From contig NZ_KQ948928.1 of assembly GCF_001514235.1 (NCBI RefSeq), positions 578,428-642,427 on the forward strand: a stretch of 64,000 nt of DNA, given 5' to 3'. The position numbers were made by a program, and so were the translations under genes. Shown piece after piece: positions 40,799-47,777 of this stretch. The notes under the pieces are model-generated. The model was not told the origin of the DNA. It did no database searches and saw nothing but the letters and a program-made list of their open reading frames with translations. Origin of the DNA: Streptomyces caeruleatus. GTDB lineage: Bacteria > Actinomycetota > Actinomycetes > Streptomycetales > Streptomycetaceae. Each line of letters opens with the position of its first letter. Position 1 is the first letter of the stretch.

Positions 40799-41650
40799 TC
40801 AACTGGCGGTGGCCAGAAGCTTGCTGACCCGGTCGGCGTCGCAGGTGCGCGGGCAGGTGGGGCAGGTGTCCTCGGGGCGCAGTGTGTAGAACATGCAGCA
40901 GCTCGCCCGGTCCCGGGTGGGCAGCGACTCGCCGTTCGGGCCGGTGAGCTCGCGGAACGCGGCCGAGCCGACGTACGGCTTCGTCGCGCCCGGCAGCAGC
41001 AGCTCCAGTTCGCGCCGCGCCCGGTTCTGCTCCCCGTCGCCGAACAGGTGGGCGACGTACCACAGGCCCTCGACGACCTCGTCGGTCGCCATGCCCCAGA
41101 GCGCTCGCCCGCGGCGCCGCATGCGCGGGCCGAACCCCGCGAGGACGGGTTCGAGGTGCTCGGCGACGGCGGTCCGCACCTCGGTGCGCAGCGCCTCCTC
41201 GTCGGGGACGACCCGCGCGCCGGGCAGGGCGGCGGCCGGGTCGTCCGGGAGGCAGGCGAAGGTGGTGGGGCGGGCCGCAAGGCGGCCCAGGGGGAGGCCG
41301 GGGGCCGTGCGGTCGTACGAGACATGCGTCACGGGGAAGCGGGGGACGCGGCGGTGCAGGAACCAGGGCACCGTGATCAGCAGGCAGACGGGCCAGGCGT
41401 AGCGGTGCAGGCCGAAACTGGCGACGACGTCCGGGCGTGCGGGCTGTCCGTAGTCGCGCCGTATCTGTGTGTCGTCCCAGGCCAGGAAGGCGTCGAGGCC
41501 GGCTGCGCCTTCGGCGAGCGCGGTGGCGGTGATCCAGCCGTCGTGTCGGGGGAGCTGTGCGTCCGGGGTGAGCTGGGTGATGCCCAGCCCCGGGAAGACC
41601 TCGGTGAGACGGGTGTACGCGTCCGTGAGGGCCGAGGGGGGCACAGGCAT
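40799..41650 (-). CDS. FhuF-like 2Fe-2S ferric-siderophore reductase
   Basis: The 283-residue protein ends in the FhuF C-terminal iron-sulfur motif: paired cysteines in RASCCMFYTL, then DTCPTCPRTCD (C-C-x10-C-x2-C pattern). The N-terminal 200 residues match the siderophore-reductase body (HRRVPRFPVTHVSYDR). FhuF-type proteins reduce ferric iron from imported siderophores in the cytoplasm. A perfect iron box lies 27 bases upstream of the start, so the gene should be switched on by iron limitation. Part of its DNA (41103-41135) is repeated at 32907-32939. Confidence 0.88.
   Translation of the reverse strand: MPVPPSALTDAYTRLTEVFPGLGITQLTPDAQLPRHDGWITATALAEGAAGLDAFLAWDDTQIRRDYGQPARPDVVASFGLHRYAWPVCLLITVPWFLHRRVPRFPVTHVSYDRTAPGLPLGRLAARPTTFACLPDDPAAALPGARVVPDEEALRTEVRTAVAEHLEPVLAGFGPRMRRRGRALWGMATDEVVEGLWYVAHLFGDGEQNRARRELELLLPGATKPYVGSAAFRELTGPNGESLPTRDRASCCMFYTLRPEDTCPTCPRTCDADRVSKLLATAS
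41103..41135 (-). repeat. 33-bp exact repeat, partner at 32907-32939
   Basis: This segment encodes FGPRMRRRGRA in the FhuF-like protein. The copy at 32907-32939 is identical and in the same frame, but in an intergenic fragment. Confidence 0.85.
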
Positions 41651-41677
41651 ACTGGACCGCCGATCCGCGAGGCTTTG

Positions 41678-41694
41678 AAGGTAAGGCTTACCTT
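41678..41694 (-). promoter_or_regulatory. Iron box (DmdR/IdeR-type operator)
   Basis: AAGGTAAG at 41678-41685 and CTTACCTT at 41687-41694 form a perfect palindrome around one G, matching the DmdR/IdeR consensus (TTAGGTTAGGCTAACCTAA) well. It lies 28-44 bases upstream of the FhuF-like start, so the iron-loaded repressor should block that gene. Confidence 0.88.
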
Positions 41695-41805
41695 ACCCAA
41701 GATCGCTGAGATTTGAACTGTCGCGTTCTGCGCCTAAGGTGCTTGACGGGCGAGTAACAAGACGCCGTAATGACCCCAAGTACCGACACGTCCGGAGGAG
41801 GACCC

Positions 41806-42618
41806 GTGAAGCAGGGCGCGCAGGGCTCCGCGGCGACGGGGATTCCGCAGGTGTCGGGGGAGGACGGGGCCGCGCGGGTGCCGTCGCAGGGGCGGGTCGG
41901 GGGTGTGGAGCGGGGCCGGGACGTCTCGGTGCCGACGGCTCGGGGTGAGCACATCCACAGCGAACCGCCGATGCCGGCGTCGGTGGCGGTGCCGGTGCCG
42001 CGTGCTGTGGTGCAGCGGGCCTCCGTGCGGGGGCAGATCCTCGACGCGCTGCGCACCGCGCTGGTCACCGGGGAGCTGACGCCCGGGGTGGTCTACTCGG
42101 CGCCCGCGCTCGGGGAGCGTTTCGGCGTCTCCGCGACGCCTGTGCGGGAGGCGATGCAGCAGCTCGCCCAGGAAGGGGCCGTCGAGGTCGTTCCCAACCG
42201 GGGGTTCCGGGTGGTCGAGCGGGGTGCTCGGGAGCTGGCGGAGCTCGCCGAGGTGCGGGCGTTGATCGAGGTTCCGGTGATGCTGCGGCTGGCGCGTACG
42301 GTCTCCGCCGAACGCTGGGCGGAACTAAGGCCGTTGGCCGAGGCGACCGTCCGGGCCGCGTCCACTGGATGCCGGGCGACGTACGCGGAGGCCGACCGGA
42401 CCTTCCATCGCGCTGTGCTGTCCCTGTGCGGCAACGAACAACTCGTCCAGATCGCCGACGACCTCCACCGGCGGGCCCAGTGGCCCCTGGAGATCTCCAC
42501 CCGCAGCCGCATCGACCTCCTCGCGGACGCGACGGAACACTCGGCGCTGCTGGACGCGTTGATCGCCGGGGATGTGGATGTGGTGCGGGTGCTCGTGGGG
42601 GAGCACTTCGCGGGGTGA
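41806..42618 (+). CDS. GntR family transcriptional regulator (FadR/FCD subfamily)
   Basis: GTG at 41806 follows an ideal ribosome site GGAGGAGG, giving 270 residues. The first 65 residues are disordered. The GntR winged helix (about 75-140) contains LGERFGVSATPVREAMQQLAQEG. The FCD effector domain follows (about 150-268; EVRALIEVPVMLRLA and YAEADRTFHRAVLSLCGNEQL), with the histidines that bind metal or ligand in this family. The ligand is unknown. It is divergent from the FhuF-like gene, 155 bases apart, but is not obviously linked to iron. Confidence 0.9.
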   Translation: MKQGAQGSAATGIPQVSGEDGAARVPSQGRVGGVERGRDVSVPTARGEHIHSEPPMPASVAVPVPRAVVQRASVRGQILDALRTALVTGELTPGVVYSAPALGERFGVSATPVREAMQQLAQEGAVEVVPNRGFRVVERGARELAELAEVRALIEVPVMLRLARTVSAERWAELRPLAEATVRAASTGCRATYAEADRTFHRAVLSLCGNEQLVQIADDLHRRAQWPLEISTRSRIDLLADATEHSALLDALIAGDVDVVRVLVGEHFAG

Positions 42619-42849
42619 CGATGCCTGCGGCGGCCCGTTGCGGCTGGGTGGGGTTCGCGTAGCGCGGTGCGTCCGTCGGTGGGTCGGGCCGCGCCGGGGG
42701 TGTCCGTCCCTCCGTCCGGTGCTTGGACTTGCGCGAGAGGTGCCGCTTCTTGACACCGGACTCTGCGGGCGGACACCCCCCGACACGTCCCCTTCCCGCC
42801 GTCGGCGACCGCGGCCCGGTGGGGGTACGCCGCCCCCCCCAGGCACTTC

Positions 42850-43136
42850 CAGCCCGTCCGGCGTCCGAGAGCAAAACCGTCCCCAACTTGCCGGTCCGGA
42901 TCTTTCAGCCCGTCCGGCGTTTGAGGGCGAGGTCGTCCCTAGCCCCCATCCACCCGCTGGGGGCGAGGCTGGTCCGGGCACTTTCAGCCCGTCCGGCGTC
43001 CGAGGGCAAAACCGTCCCCAATTTGCCGGTCCGGATCTTTCAGCCCGTCCGGCGTTTGAGGACAAGACCGTCCCCAGCCCCCACCCACCCGCAGGGGACT
43101 ACGCGGCCCCGGGCCCCCCTTCAGCCCGTCCGGCGT
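42850..43136. repeat. Tandem repeats built on CAGCCCGTCCGGCGT
   Basis: CAGCCCGTCCGGCGT starts at 42850, 42906, 42985, 43041 and 43122. The first two and the next two form near-identical units of about 135 bases (42850-42984 and 42985-43121) sharing AAAACCGTCCCCAA and TTGCCGGTCCGGATCTTT. This is a dispersed Streptomyces intergenic repeat that has been duplicated in tandem here. The 640-base gap 42619-43257 contains no gene. Confidence 0.92.
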
Positions 43137-43168
43137 TTGAGGACGAGGCCGTTCAGGCCGATGGGGGT

Positions 43169-43213
43169 CCAGGGGGCGGAGCCCCCTGGTGGGGTGGAAG
43201 GGGCGGAGCCCCT
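43169..43213. terminator. Pair of GC-rich hairpins
   Basis: CCAGGGGGC-GGA-GCCCCCTGG at 43169-43189 and AGGGGC-GGA-GCCCCT at 43199-43213 are adjacent stem-loops with the same GGA loop. They lie at the end of the TPR-like gene (minus strand) and after the repeat cluster, and could stop transcription from either side. Confidence 0.55.
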
Positions 43214-43257
43214 GGGGATGGGATGGGTAGGGGCGGCGGGGGCGAGGAAGGGGGGGG

Positions 43258-44034
43258 TTAGGCGGCGGCGGGTGGCGTTGGGGCGAGTTGGCGGGCCAGC
43301 CAGGTGGGGACGCCGCCGAGGAGGTGGAAGAGGCGGCGGGCCTCGTTGCGCAGTCGGGCCGCCTCGGGTTCGGTCTCCGCGTCGGCCAGGGACGCCAACG
43401 CGGGCGCCGTGCCCACCAGGTAGCCCAGTTCCTCCCGGATGCGGAGGGACTCGGCGAATCCGTGCCGCGCCTCCGCCAACTCGCCGTCGCGCAGGGCGAG
43501 TCCGGCGAGGTGACGCCAGGTGAAGGAGAGGAGAAGGGGGTCGGCATGGGCCGTCGCACCCGCGTGGGCCCGGCGGTATGCCGCACGGGCCGCCTGCGGG
43601 GAGCGCGCCAGGTTCTCCGCCAGGAGCCCGCGGCGGAAGTCCAGCAGAGCCCTGCCCGCAGCCCCCGGAGGGATCAGCGCCGCCGCCCGCCCCAACGCGG
43701 CCCGCGCCTCGTCGGCCCGATCGCGCACCGAGTGCAGCGTGGCGGCGTAGGCAAGTTGCCCGCGTTCACAAGCGGCCGCGCCCCGCTCGTCGTCACTGTG
43801 GGCGAGCGCCTCGGCCGTACGGAGCGCGTCCTCGGCCTCCTCCCAGCCCTGCTCGGTGTAGAGGCAGCGCTCCACCAGCAGCGAGGCCCGCTGGAGCGCG
43901 GCCTGCGCGGTCACCGGCTGTAGCAGGGCCGCCGCGTCCGCCCAGCACGCGCGTGAGCGCAGCCGCCATACCGCGGTCTGGAGTGGATCGTCACCGGCGG
44001 TCGTTCCGTAACCAGACATGGCGGTATGCGCCAC
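43258..44034 (-). CDS. TPR-like helical repeat protein
   Basis: GTG at 44034 has GGGGAGGG just upstream, giving 258 residues; the ATG at 44019 is the alternative. The sequence is almost all amphipathic helix pairs rich in Ala, Leu and Arg, such as GWEEAEDALRTAEALAHSDDE, RADEARAALGRAAALIP and GELAEARHGFAESLRIREEL. This is the pattern of tetratricopeptide repeats. Such proteins are protein-binding scaffolds. I see no catalytic domain and cannot name a partner. It lies downstream of the PucR gene in the same direction, 150 bases away. Confidence 0.75.
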   Translation of the reverse strand: MAHTAMSGYGTTAGDDPLQTAVWRLRSRACWADAAALLQPVTAQAALQRASLLVERCLYTEQGWEEAEDALRTAEALAHSDDERGAAACERGQLAYAATLHSVRDRADEARAALGRAAALIPPGAAGRALLDFRRGLLAENLARSPQAARAAYRRAHAGATAHADPLLLSFTWRHLAGLALRDGELAEARHGFAESLRIREELGYLVGTAPALASLADAETEPEAARLRNEARRLFHLLGGVPTWLARQLAPTPPAAA

Positions 44035-44186
44035 CTGCCCTCCCCGAGCACGCCATCGAGCTGTTGAGTGGTGGCGGCATCTCAGCACGGATCGCCGGGT
44101 TCGGCCAAGAGGGTGGGTGAAGGATTTCACAAAGTCGTGGGACGAGGGCGGCACTTGGTGCCATGCGGCGGGGGAGCCCGGTGAGG

Positions 44187-45863
44187 TCAACTCATGCGCA
44201 ATGCCAAGAAGAAATCGAGTTTGTCCTCCAGCCGGGAGAGGTCCCGGCTCGTCAACTGCTCGATTCTGCCCACTCGGTAGCGCAGTGTGTTGACGTGCAG
44301 GTGGAGACGGGTCGCGCAGCGGGTCCAGGAGCCGTCGCAGTCCAGGAAGGCCTCCAGGGTCGGGATCAGTTCGGCGCGGTGGCGGCGGTCGTAGTCGCGC
44401 AGCGGGTCGAGGAGGCGGGCCGTGAAGGCCCGGCGTACGTCGTCCGGGACGAAGGGCAGCAGGAGGACGTGCGAGGCCAGTTCCTGGTGGCCCGCCGCGC
44501 AGACCCTGCCCGGGCGTGCGGCCGCCACGCGGCGGGCGTGCCGGGCCTCCTCCAGGGCGCCGCGCAGGCCCTCCGCGGAGTGCACCGCCGCGCTCACGCC
44601 GAGCGTGACCCGGCCGTCGCCGTCCAGGCCCGCCGACAGGGCGTCACGGACCGAGTCGAGGAGCGCGTCGGCGAGGATGCCGGTCTCCGAGCCGTCGTGC
44701 TCCGAGGAGACCGCCGGGAGGGGGACCAGGGCGATGGCCTCGTCGCCGGTGTGGGCCACGGCGATACGGTCGGACGGTTCGGGGCCGGTGGCCAGCGGGT
44801 CGACCAGGATCTCCTCCAGGAGGGACTGGGCGATCGGGCCCTCCTCGATGTCGCCCCCGTCCTCCCACTCGACTCGGGCCACGACCACCTGCCAGTGGGG
44901 GGCCGCGCCGAGGCCGGGCAGCAGGACCGGGGCCGCCACCCGCAGGCGGGCGGCGATCTCGGCGGGTGCCGCGCCCGTCTGGACCAGTTCCAGGACCTCC
45001 TGGGCGAGGCGGCGGCGGACCGTGCGGGCGGCGTCGCGCCGGTCGCGTTCCACCGCGATCAGCTGGGTGACGCCCTGGAGGAGGTCGAGGCGCTCCTCGG
45101 GCCAGTCGCTCGCGTCCGCCTCCACGGCCAGCAGCCACTCCGACAGCACCGTCTCGCGCACGTCCCGCGCGGCCTGCGCCGAGCGGCCCGTGCTGCGGAT
45201 CGGGAAGAGCGAGTACTGCGTGCTGCCCAGCGGCAGGCGGTGGGGGCCGCGCCGGCCCGTACGGGCGGCCGTCAGATGCTCCGCAGCCAGCCTCGCGCAC
45301 ACCTCGGGGGCCAGCGCCGGGCCGCCGACCTCCGAGCCCGCGATGAGCCGGCCCGTCGGTGACAGCACCCAGGCCCGCAGGTCCAGGTCCGAGCCCAGGA
45401 GGTCGAGGACCACGTCCGGGCCGCCGCCCGCAGGGCCCGAGGTCATCATCCGGCGGTGCCGGTCGACCACGGCCGCCAGGTCACCGGCCCGCTCGCCGCT
45501 GACCTGCCGTACGACATGCTCGGTGATCGTCGCGAACGCCACCGACTCGTGCACCGCGAACAGGGGGAGGCGGTGGCGGGCGCAGGCCAGGACCAGGTCG
45601 TCGGGGATGTCGCCGAGCTCGGCCTCACCGGCCCCCAGCGCCGCCACGCCGGCCTGGGCCAGGAGGCGGACGAAAGGCTCGGAGTCCGCGGAGTCGCGGC
45701 GCCAGGCCAGCCCCGTGAGGACCAGCTCGCCGCCGGAGAGGTAGCGGCTGGGGTCCCTGAGGTCGGTGGTCATCACACCGCGCACGGTGCGGTCCAGCTC
45801 GTCCTCGCCGCCGAGCAGCTTGAGGCCCAGCGCGTCGGTGTCCAGCAGTGCGCGCAGCCGCAT
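44187..45863 (-). CDS. PucR family transcriptional regulator
   Basis: The 558-residue protein has an N-terminal PucR domain (about 1-125; MRLRALLDTDALGLKLLGGED), a GGDEF-like central part and a C-terminal PucR helix-turn-helix (about 495-558) with CATRLHLHVNTLRYRVGRIEQL. PucR regulators sense purine breakdown. The gene is divergent from the xanthine dehydrogenase operon across a 410-base gap full of repeats, so it almost certainly controls that operon. Confidence 0.93.
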   Translation of the reverse strand: MRLRALLDTDALGLKLLGGEDELDRTVRGVMTTDLRDPSRYLSGGELVLTGLAWRRDSADSEPFVRLLAQAGVAALGAGEAELGDIPDDLVLACARHRLPLFAVHESVAFATITEHVVRQVSGERAGDLAAVVDRHRRMMTSGPAGGGPDVVLDLLGSDLDLRAWVLSPTGRLIAGSEVGGPALAPEVCARLAAEHLTAARTGRRGPHRLPLGSTQYSLFPIRSTGRSAQAARDVRETVLSEWLLAVEADASDWPEERLDLLQGVTQLIAVERDRRDAARTVRRRLAQEVLELVQTGAAPAEIAARLRVAAPVLLPGLGAAPHWQVVVARVEWEDGGDIEEGPIAQSLLEEILVDPLATGPEPSDRIAVAHTGDEAIALVPLPAVSSEHDGSETGILADALLDSVRDALSAGLDGDGRVTLGVSAAVHSAEGLRGALEEARHARRVAAARPGRVCAAGHQELASHVLLLPFVPDDVRRAFTARLLDPLRDYDRRHRAELIPTLEAFLDCDGSWTRCATRLHLHVNTLRYRVGRIEQLTSRDLSRLEDKLDFFLALRMS

Positions 45864-46015
45864 TCTCGTCGCCGCCGTTCTTTGTCTCGAAATCTACGAT
45901 GAATCTTGATGAGCTTGAGGGGTCTGTGAGTGAGGCCCGGTCGGCGGTCCGATGAGCGGCGCCGGGGGCGGTGCTCGTCGTCTTTCGGACGGTGTCCCAG
46001 GTCACAGCCTCGTGC

Positions 46016-46081
46016 CGGATGTTTCCAGAGGGCTCTATCGGATGTTTCCAGAGGAAAACGTGGGGGTTACTGGTGACCCCC
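46016..46081. promoter_or_regulatory. Direct repeats and palindromes between pucR-like gene and xdh operon
   Basis: CGGATGTTTCCAGAGG occurs at 46016-46031 and again at 46039-46054, 23 bases apart. The second copy extends to TTTCCAGAGGAAA, a perfect inverted repeat. Just after it, GGGGGTTACTGGTGACCCCC (46062-46081) is a near-perfect palindrome. These are strong candidates for the PucR binding sites in the divergent promoter region. The rest of 45864-46273 holds no gene. Confidence 0.6.
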
Positions 46082-46273
46082 GTTCATACGAATCTACAAG
46101 ATGACCGCGCTGGCCAGCCAACTCCTTCATGGTTTCCGTGACTGACCCCGGTGGAGCAGCGCGCTGTGTACTGACGTCAATCCGCGTTAACAGCACATGA
46201 ACGAGCCGGGCCCGCCGCACCTGATCTGGCTCAAACCGTACGACCCACGAGACGAAGAAGAAGAGAGCCGGTC

Positions 46274-47173
46274 ATGGACTTCCTTCGCCCCGCCAGCTGG
46301 GAGGAGGCGCTCGCCGCTAAGGCAGAGCACCCCACCGCTGTGCCGATTGCGGGTGGCACCGATGTGATGGTCGAGATCAACTTCGACCACCGCCGGCCCG
46401 AGTACCTCCTCGACCTGAACCGCATCGGCGACCTCTACGAGTGGGAGGTCGGCGAGGACAGCGTGCGGCTCGGGGCCTCCGTCCCGTACACCCGCATCAT
46501 GGAGCACCTGCGTGCCGAGCTGCCGGGCCTCGCCCTGGCCTCGCACACGGTCGCCTCCCCGCAGATCCGCAACCGCGGCGGCGTCGGCGGCAACCTCGGC
46601 ACCGCCTCCCCGGCCGGTGACGCCCACCCCGCCCTCCTCGCGGCGGGCGCCGAGGTCGAGGTCGAGTCGGTGCGCGGCAGCCGCCGTATCCCGATCGACG
46701 AGTTCTACACCGGCGTCAAGCGCAACGCGCTGGCAGCGGATGAGCTCATCCGGGCCGTGCACATCAAGAAGGCCGACGGGCCGCAGCAGTACTCCAAGGT
46801 GGGGACCAGGAACGCCATGGTCATCGCCGTGTGCGCCTTCGGGCTCGCGCTGCATCCCGAGACGCGGACCGTGCGTACGGGGATCGGCTCGGCCGCCCCT
46901 ACGCCGGTGCGGGCCAAGGCCGCCGAGGAGTTCCTGAACGCGGCGCTCGAAGAGGGCGGCTTCTGGGACAACGGCAAGATCATCACCCCGTCGGTCGCCA
47001 AGCAGTTCGCGGAGCTGTGCTCCGGCGCCTGCAACCCGATCGACGACGTCCGGGGCACGGCGAGTTACCGCCGCCACGCGGTCGGCGTCATGGCGCGCCG
47101 CACGCTGACCTGGACCTGGGAGTCGTACCGCGGCACTGACGGCCGTGCCAATCAGAAGGGGAGTGTCGCCTGA
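46274..47173 (+). CDS. xdhB: Xanthine dehydrogenase FAD-binding subunit
   Basis: The 299-residue protein is a molybdopterin dehydrogenase FAD domain: AGGTDVMVEI and ASPQIRNRGGVGGNLGTASPAGD are the FAD-binding loops. The C-terminal CO_deh_flav_C part (about 175-275) follows. It passes electrons from the iron-sulfur subunit to NAD or another acceptor. Its stop overlaps the next start (TGATG), so the three subunits are translated together. Confidence 0.93.
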   Translation: MDFLRPASWEEALAAKAEHPTAVPIAGGTDVMVEINFDHRRPEYLLDLNRIGDLYEWEVGEDSVRLGASVPYTRIMEHLRAELPGLALASHTVASPQIRNRGGVGGNLGTASPAGDAHPALLAAGAEVEVESVRGSRRIPIDEFYTGVKRNALAADELIRAVHIKKADGPQQYSKVGTRNAMVIAVCAFGLALHPETRTVRTGIGSAAPTPVRAKAAEEFLNAALEEGGFWDNGKIITPSVAKQFAELCSGACNPIDDVRGTASYRRHAVGVMARRTLTWTWESYRGTDGRANQKGSVA

Positions 47174-47775
47174 TGCGCGTCAACTTCACTGTCAACGGAC
47201 GTCCGCAGGAAGCCGACGACGTGTGGGAGGGCGAGTCCCTGCTGTACGTGCTGCGCGAGCGGCTCGGTCTGCCGGGTTCGAAGAACGCCTGTGAGCAGGG
47301 CGAGTGCGGGTCCTGCACGGTCCGGCTCGACGGGGAGCCCGTCTGCGCGTGTCTCGTCGCCGCCGGACAGGTCGAGGGCCGCGAGGTCGTGACCGTCGAG
47401 GGGCTCGCCGACTTCGCCAAGCAGCGCGCCGAGCGCGGTGGTTGCGCGACCGGGGCCTGCGGTACGGACGGGAAGGCGGGGACCTCGCTCCAGGACGCTC
47501 AGCACTGGGCGGCCAAGGGGCAGGACTCGCAGACCGGCGAGGGCACCGAACTGTCCCCGGTCCAGCAGGCGTTCATCGACGCCGGCGCCGTCCAGTGCGG
47601 TTTCTGCACGCCCGGACTGCTGGTCGCCGCCGACGAGATGCTGGAGCGCAACCCCAACCCGACCGACGCGGACATCCGCGAGGCGCTGTCGGGCAACCTG
47701 TGCCGCTGCACCGGTTACGAGAAGATCATGGACGCGGTCCGCCTCGCGGCCGCCCGGCAGGGAGAGGCGGTCTGA
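47173..47775 (+). CDS. Xanthine dehydrogenase 2Fe-2S subunit
   Basis: The 200-residue protein has a plant-ferredoxin-like domain with CEQGECGSCTVRLDGEPVCAC and a C-terminal 2Fe-2S domain with QCGFCTPGLL and NLCRCTGYEKI. All eight cluster cysteines are present. Between the domains lies an extra loop of about 40 residues (roughly 83-125) with two cysteines (GGCATGACG), absent from the usual 160-residue subunits. It overlaps the FAD subunit gene by one base and is followed two bases later by the molybdenum subunit. By function it is the iron-sulfur subunit of the XDH complex. Confidence 0.92.
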   Translation: MRVNFTVNGRPQEADDVWEGESLLYVLRERLGLPGSKNACEQGECGSCTVRLDGEPVCACLVAAGQVEGREVVTVEGLADFAKQRAERGGCATGACGTDGKAGTSLQDAQHWAAKGQDSQTGEGTELSPVQQAFIDAGAVQCGFCTPGLLVAADEMLERNPNPTDADIREALSGNLCRCTGYEKIMDAVRLAAARQGEAV

Positions 47776-47777
47776 GC

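Noticed and set aside
42850..43136. Could the regular repeats be a CRISPR array
   Set aside because: Only five copies of a 15-base core occur, at uneven spacing (56, 79, 56 and 81 bases). The intervening DNA is itself repeated, and there are no cas genes. It is a tandem intergenic repeat.
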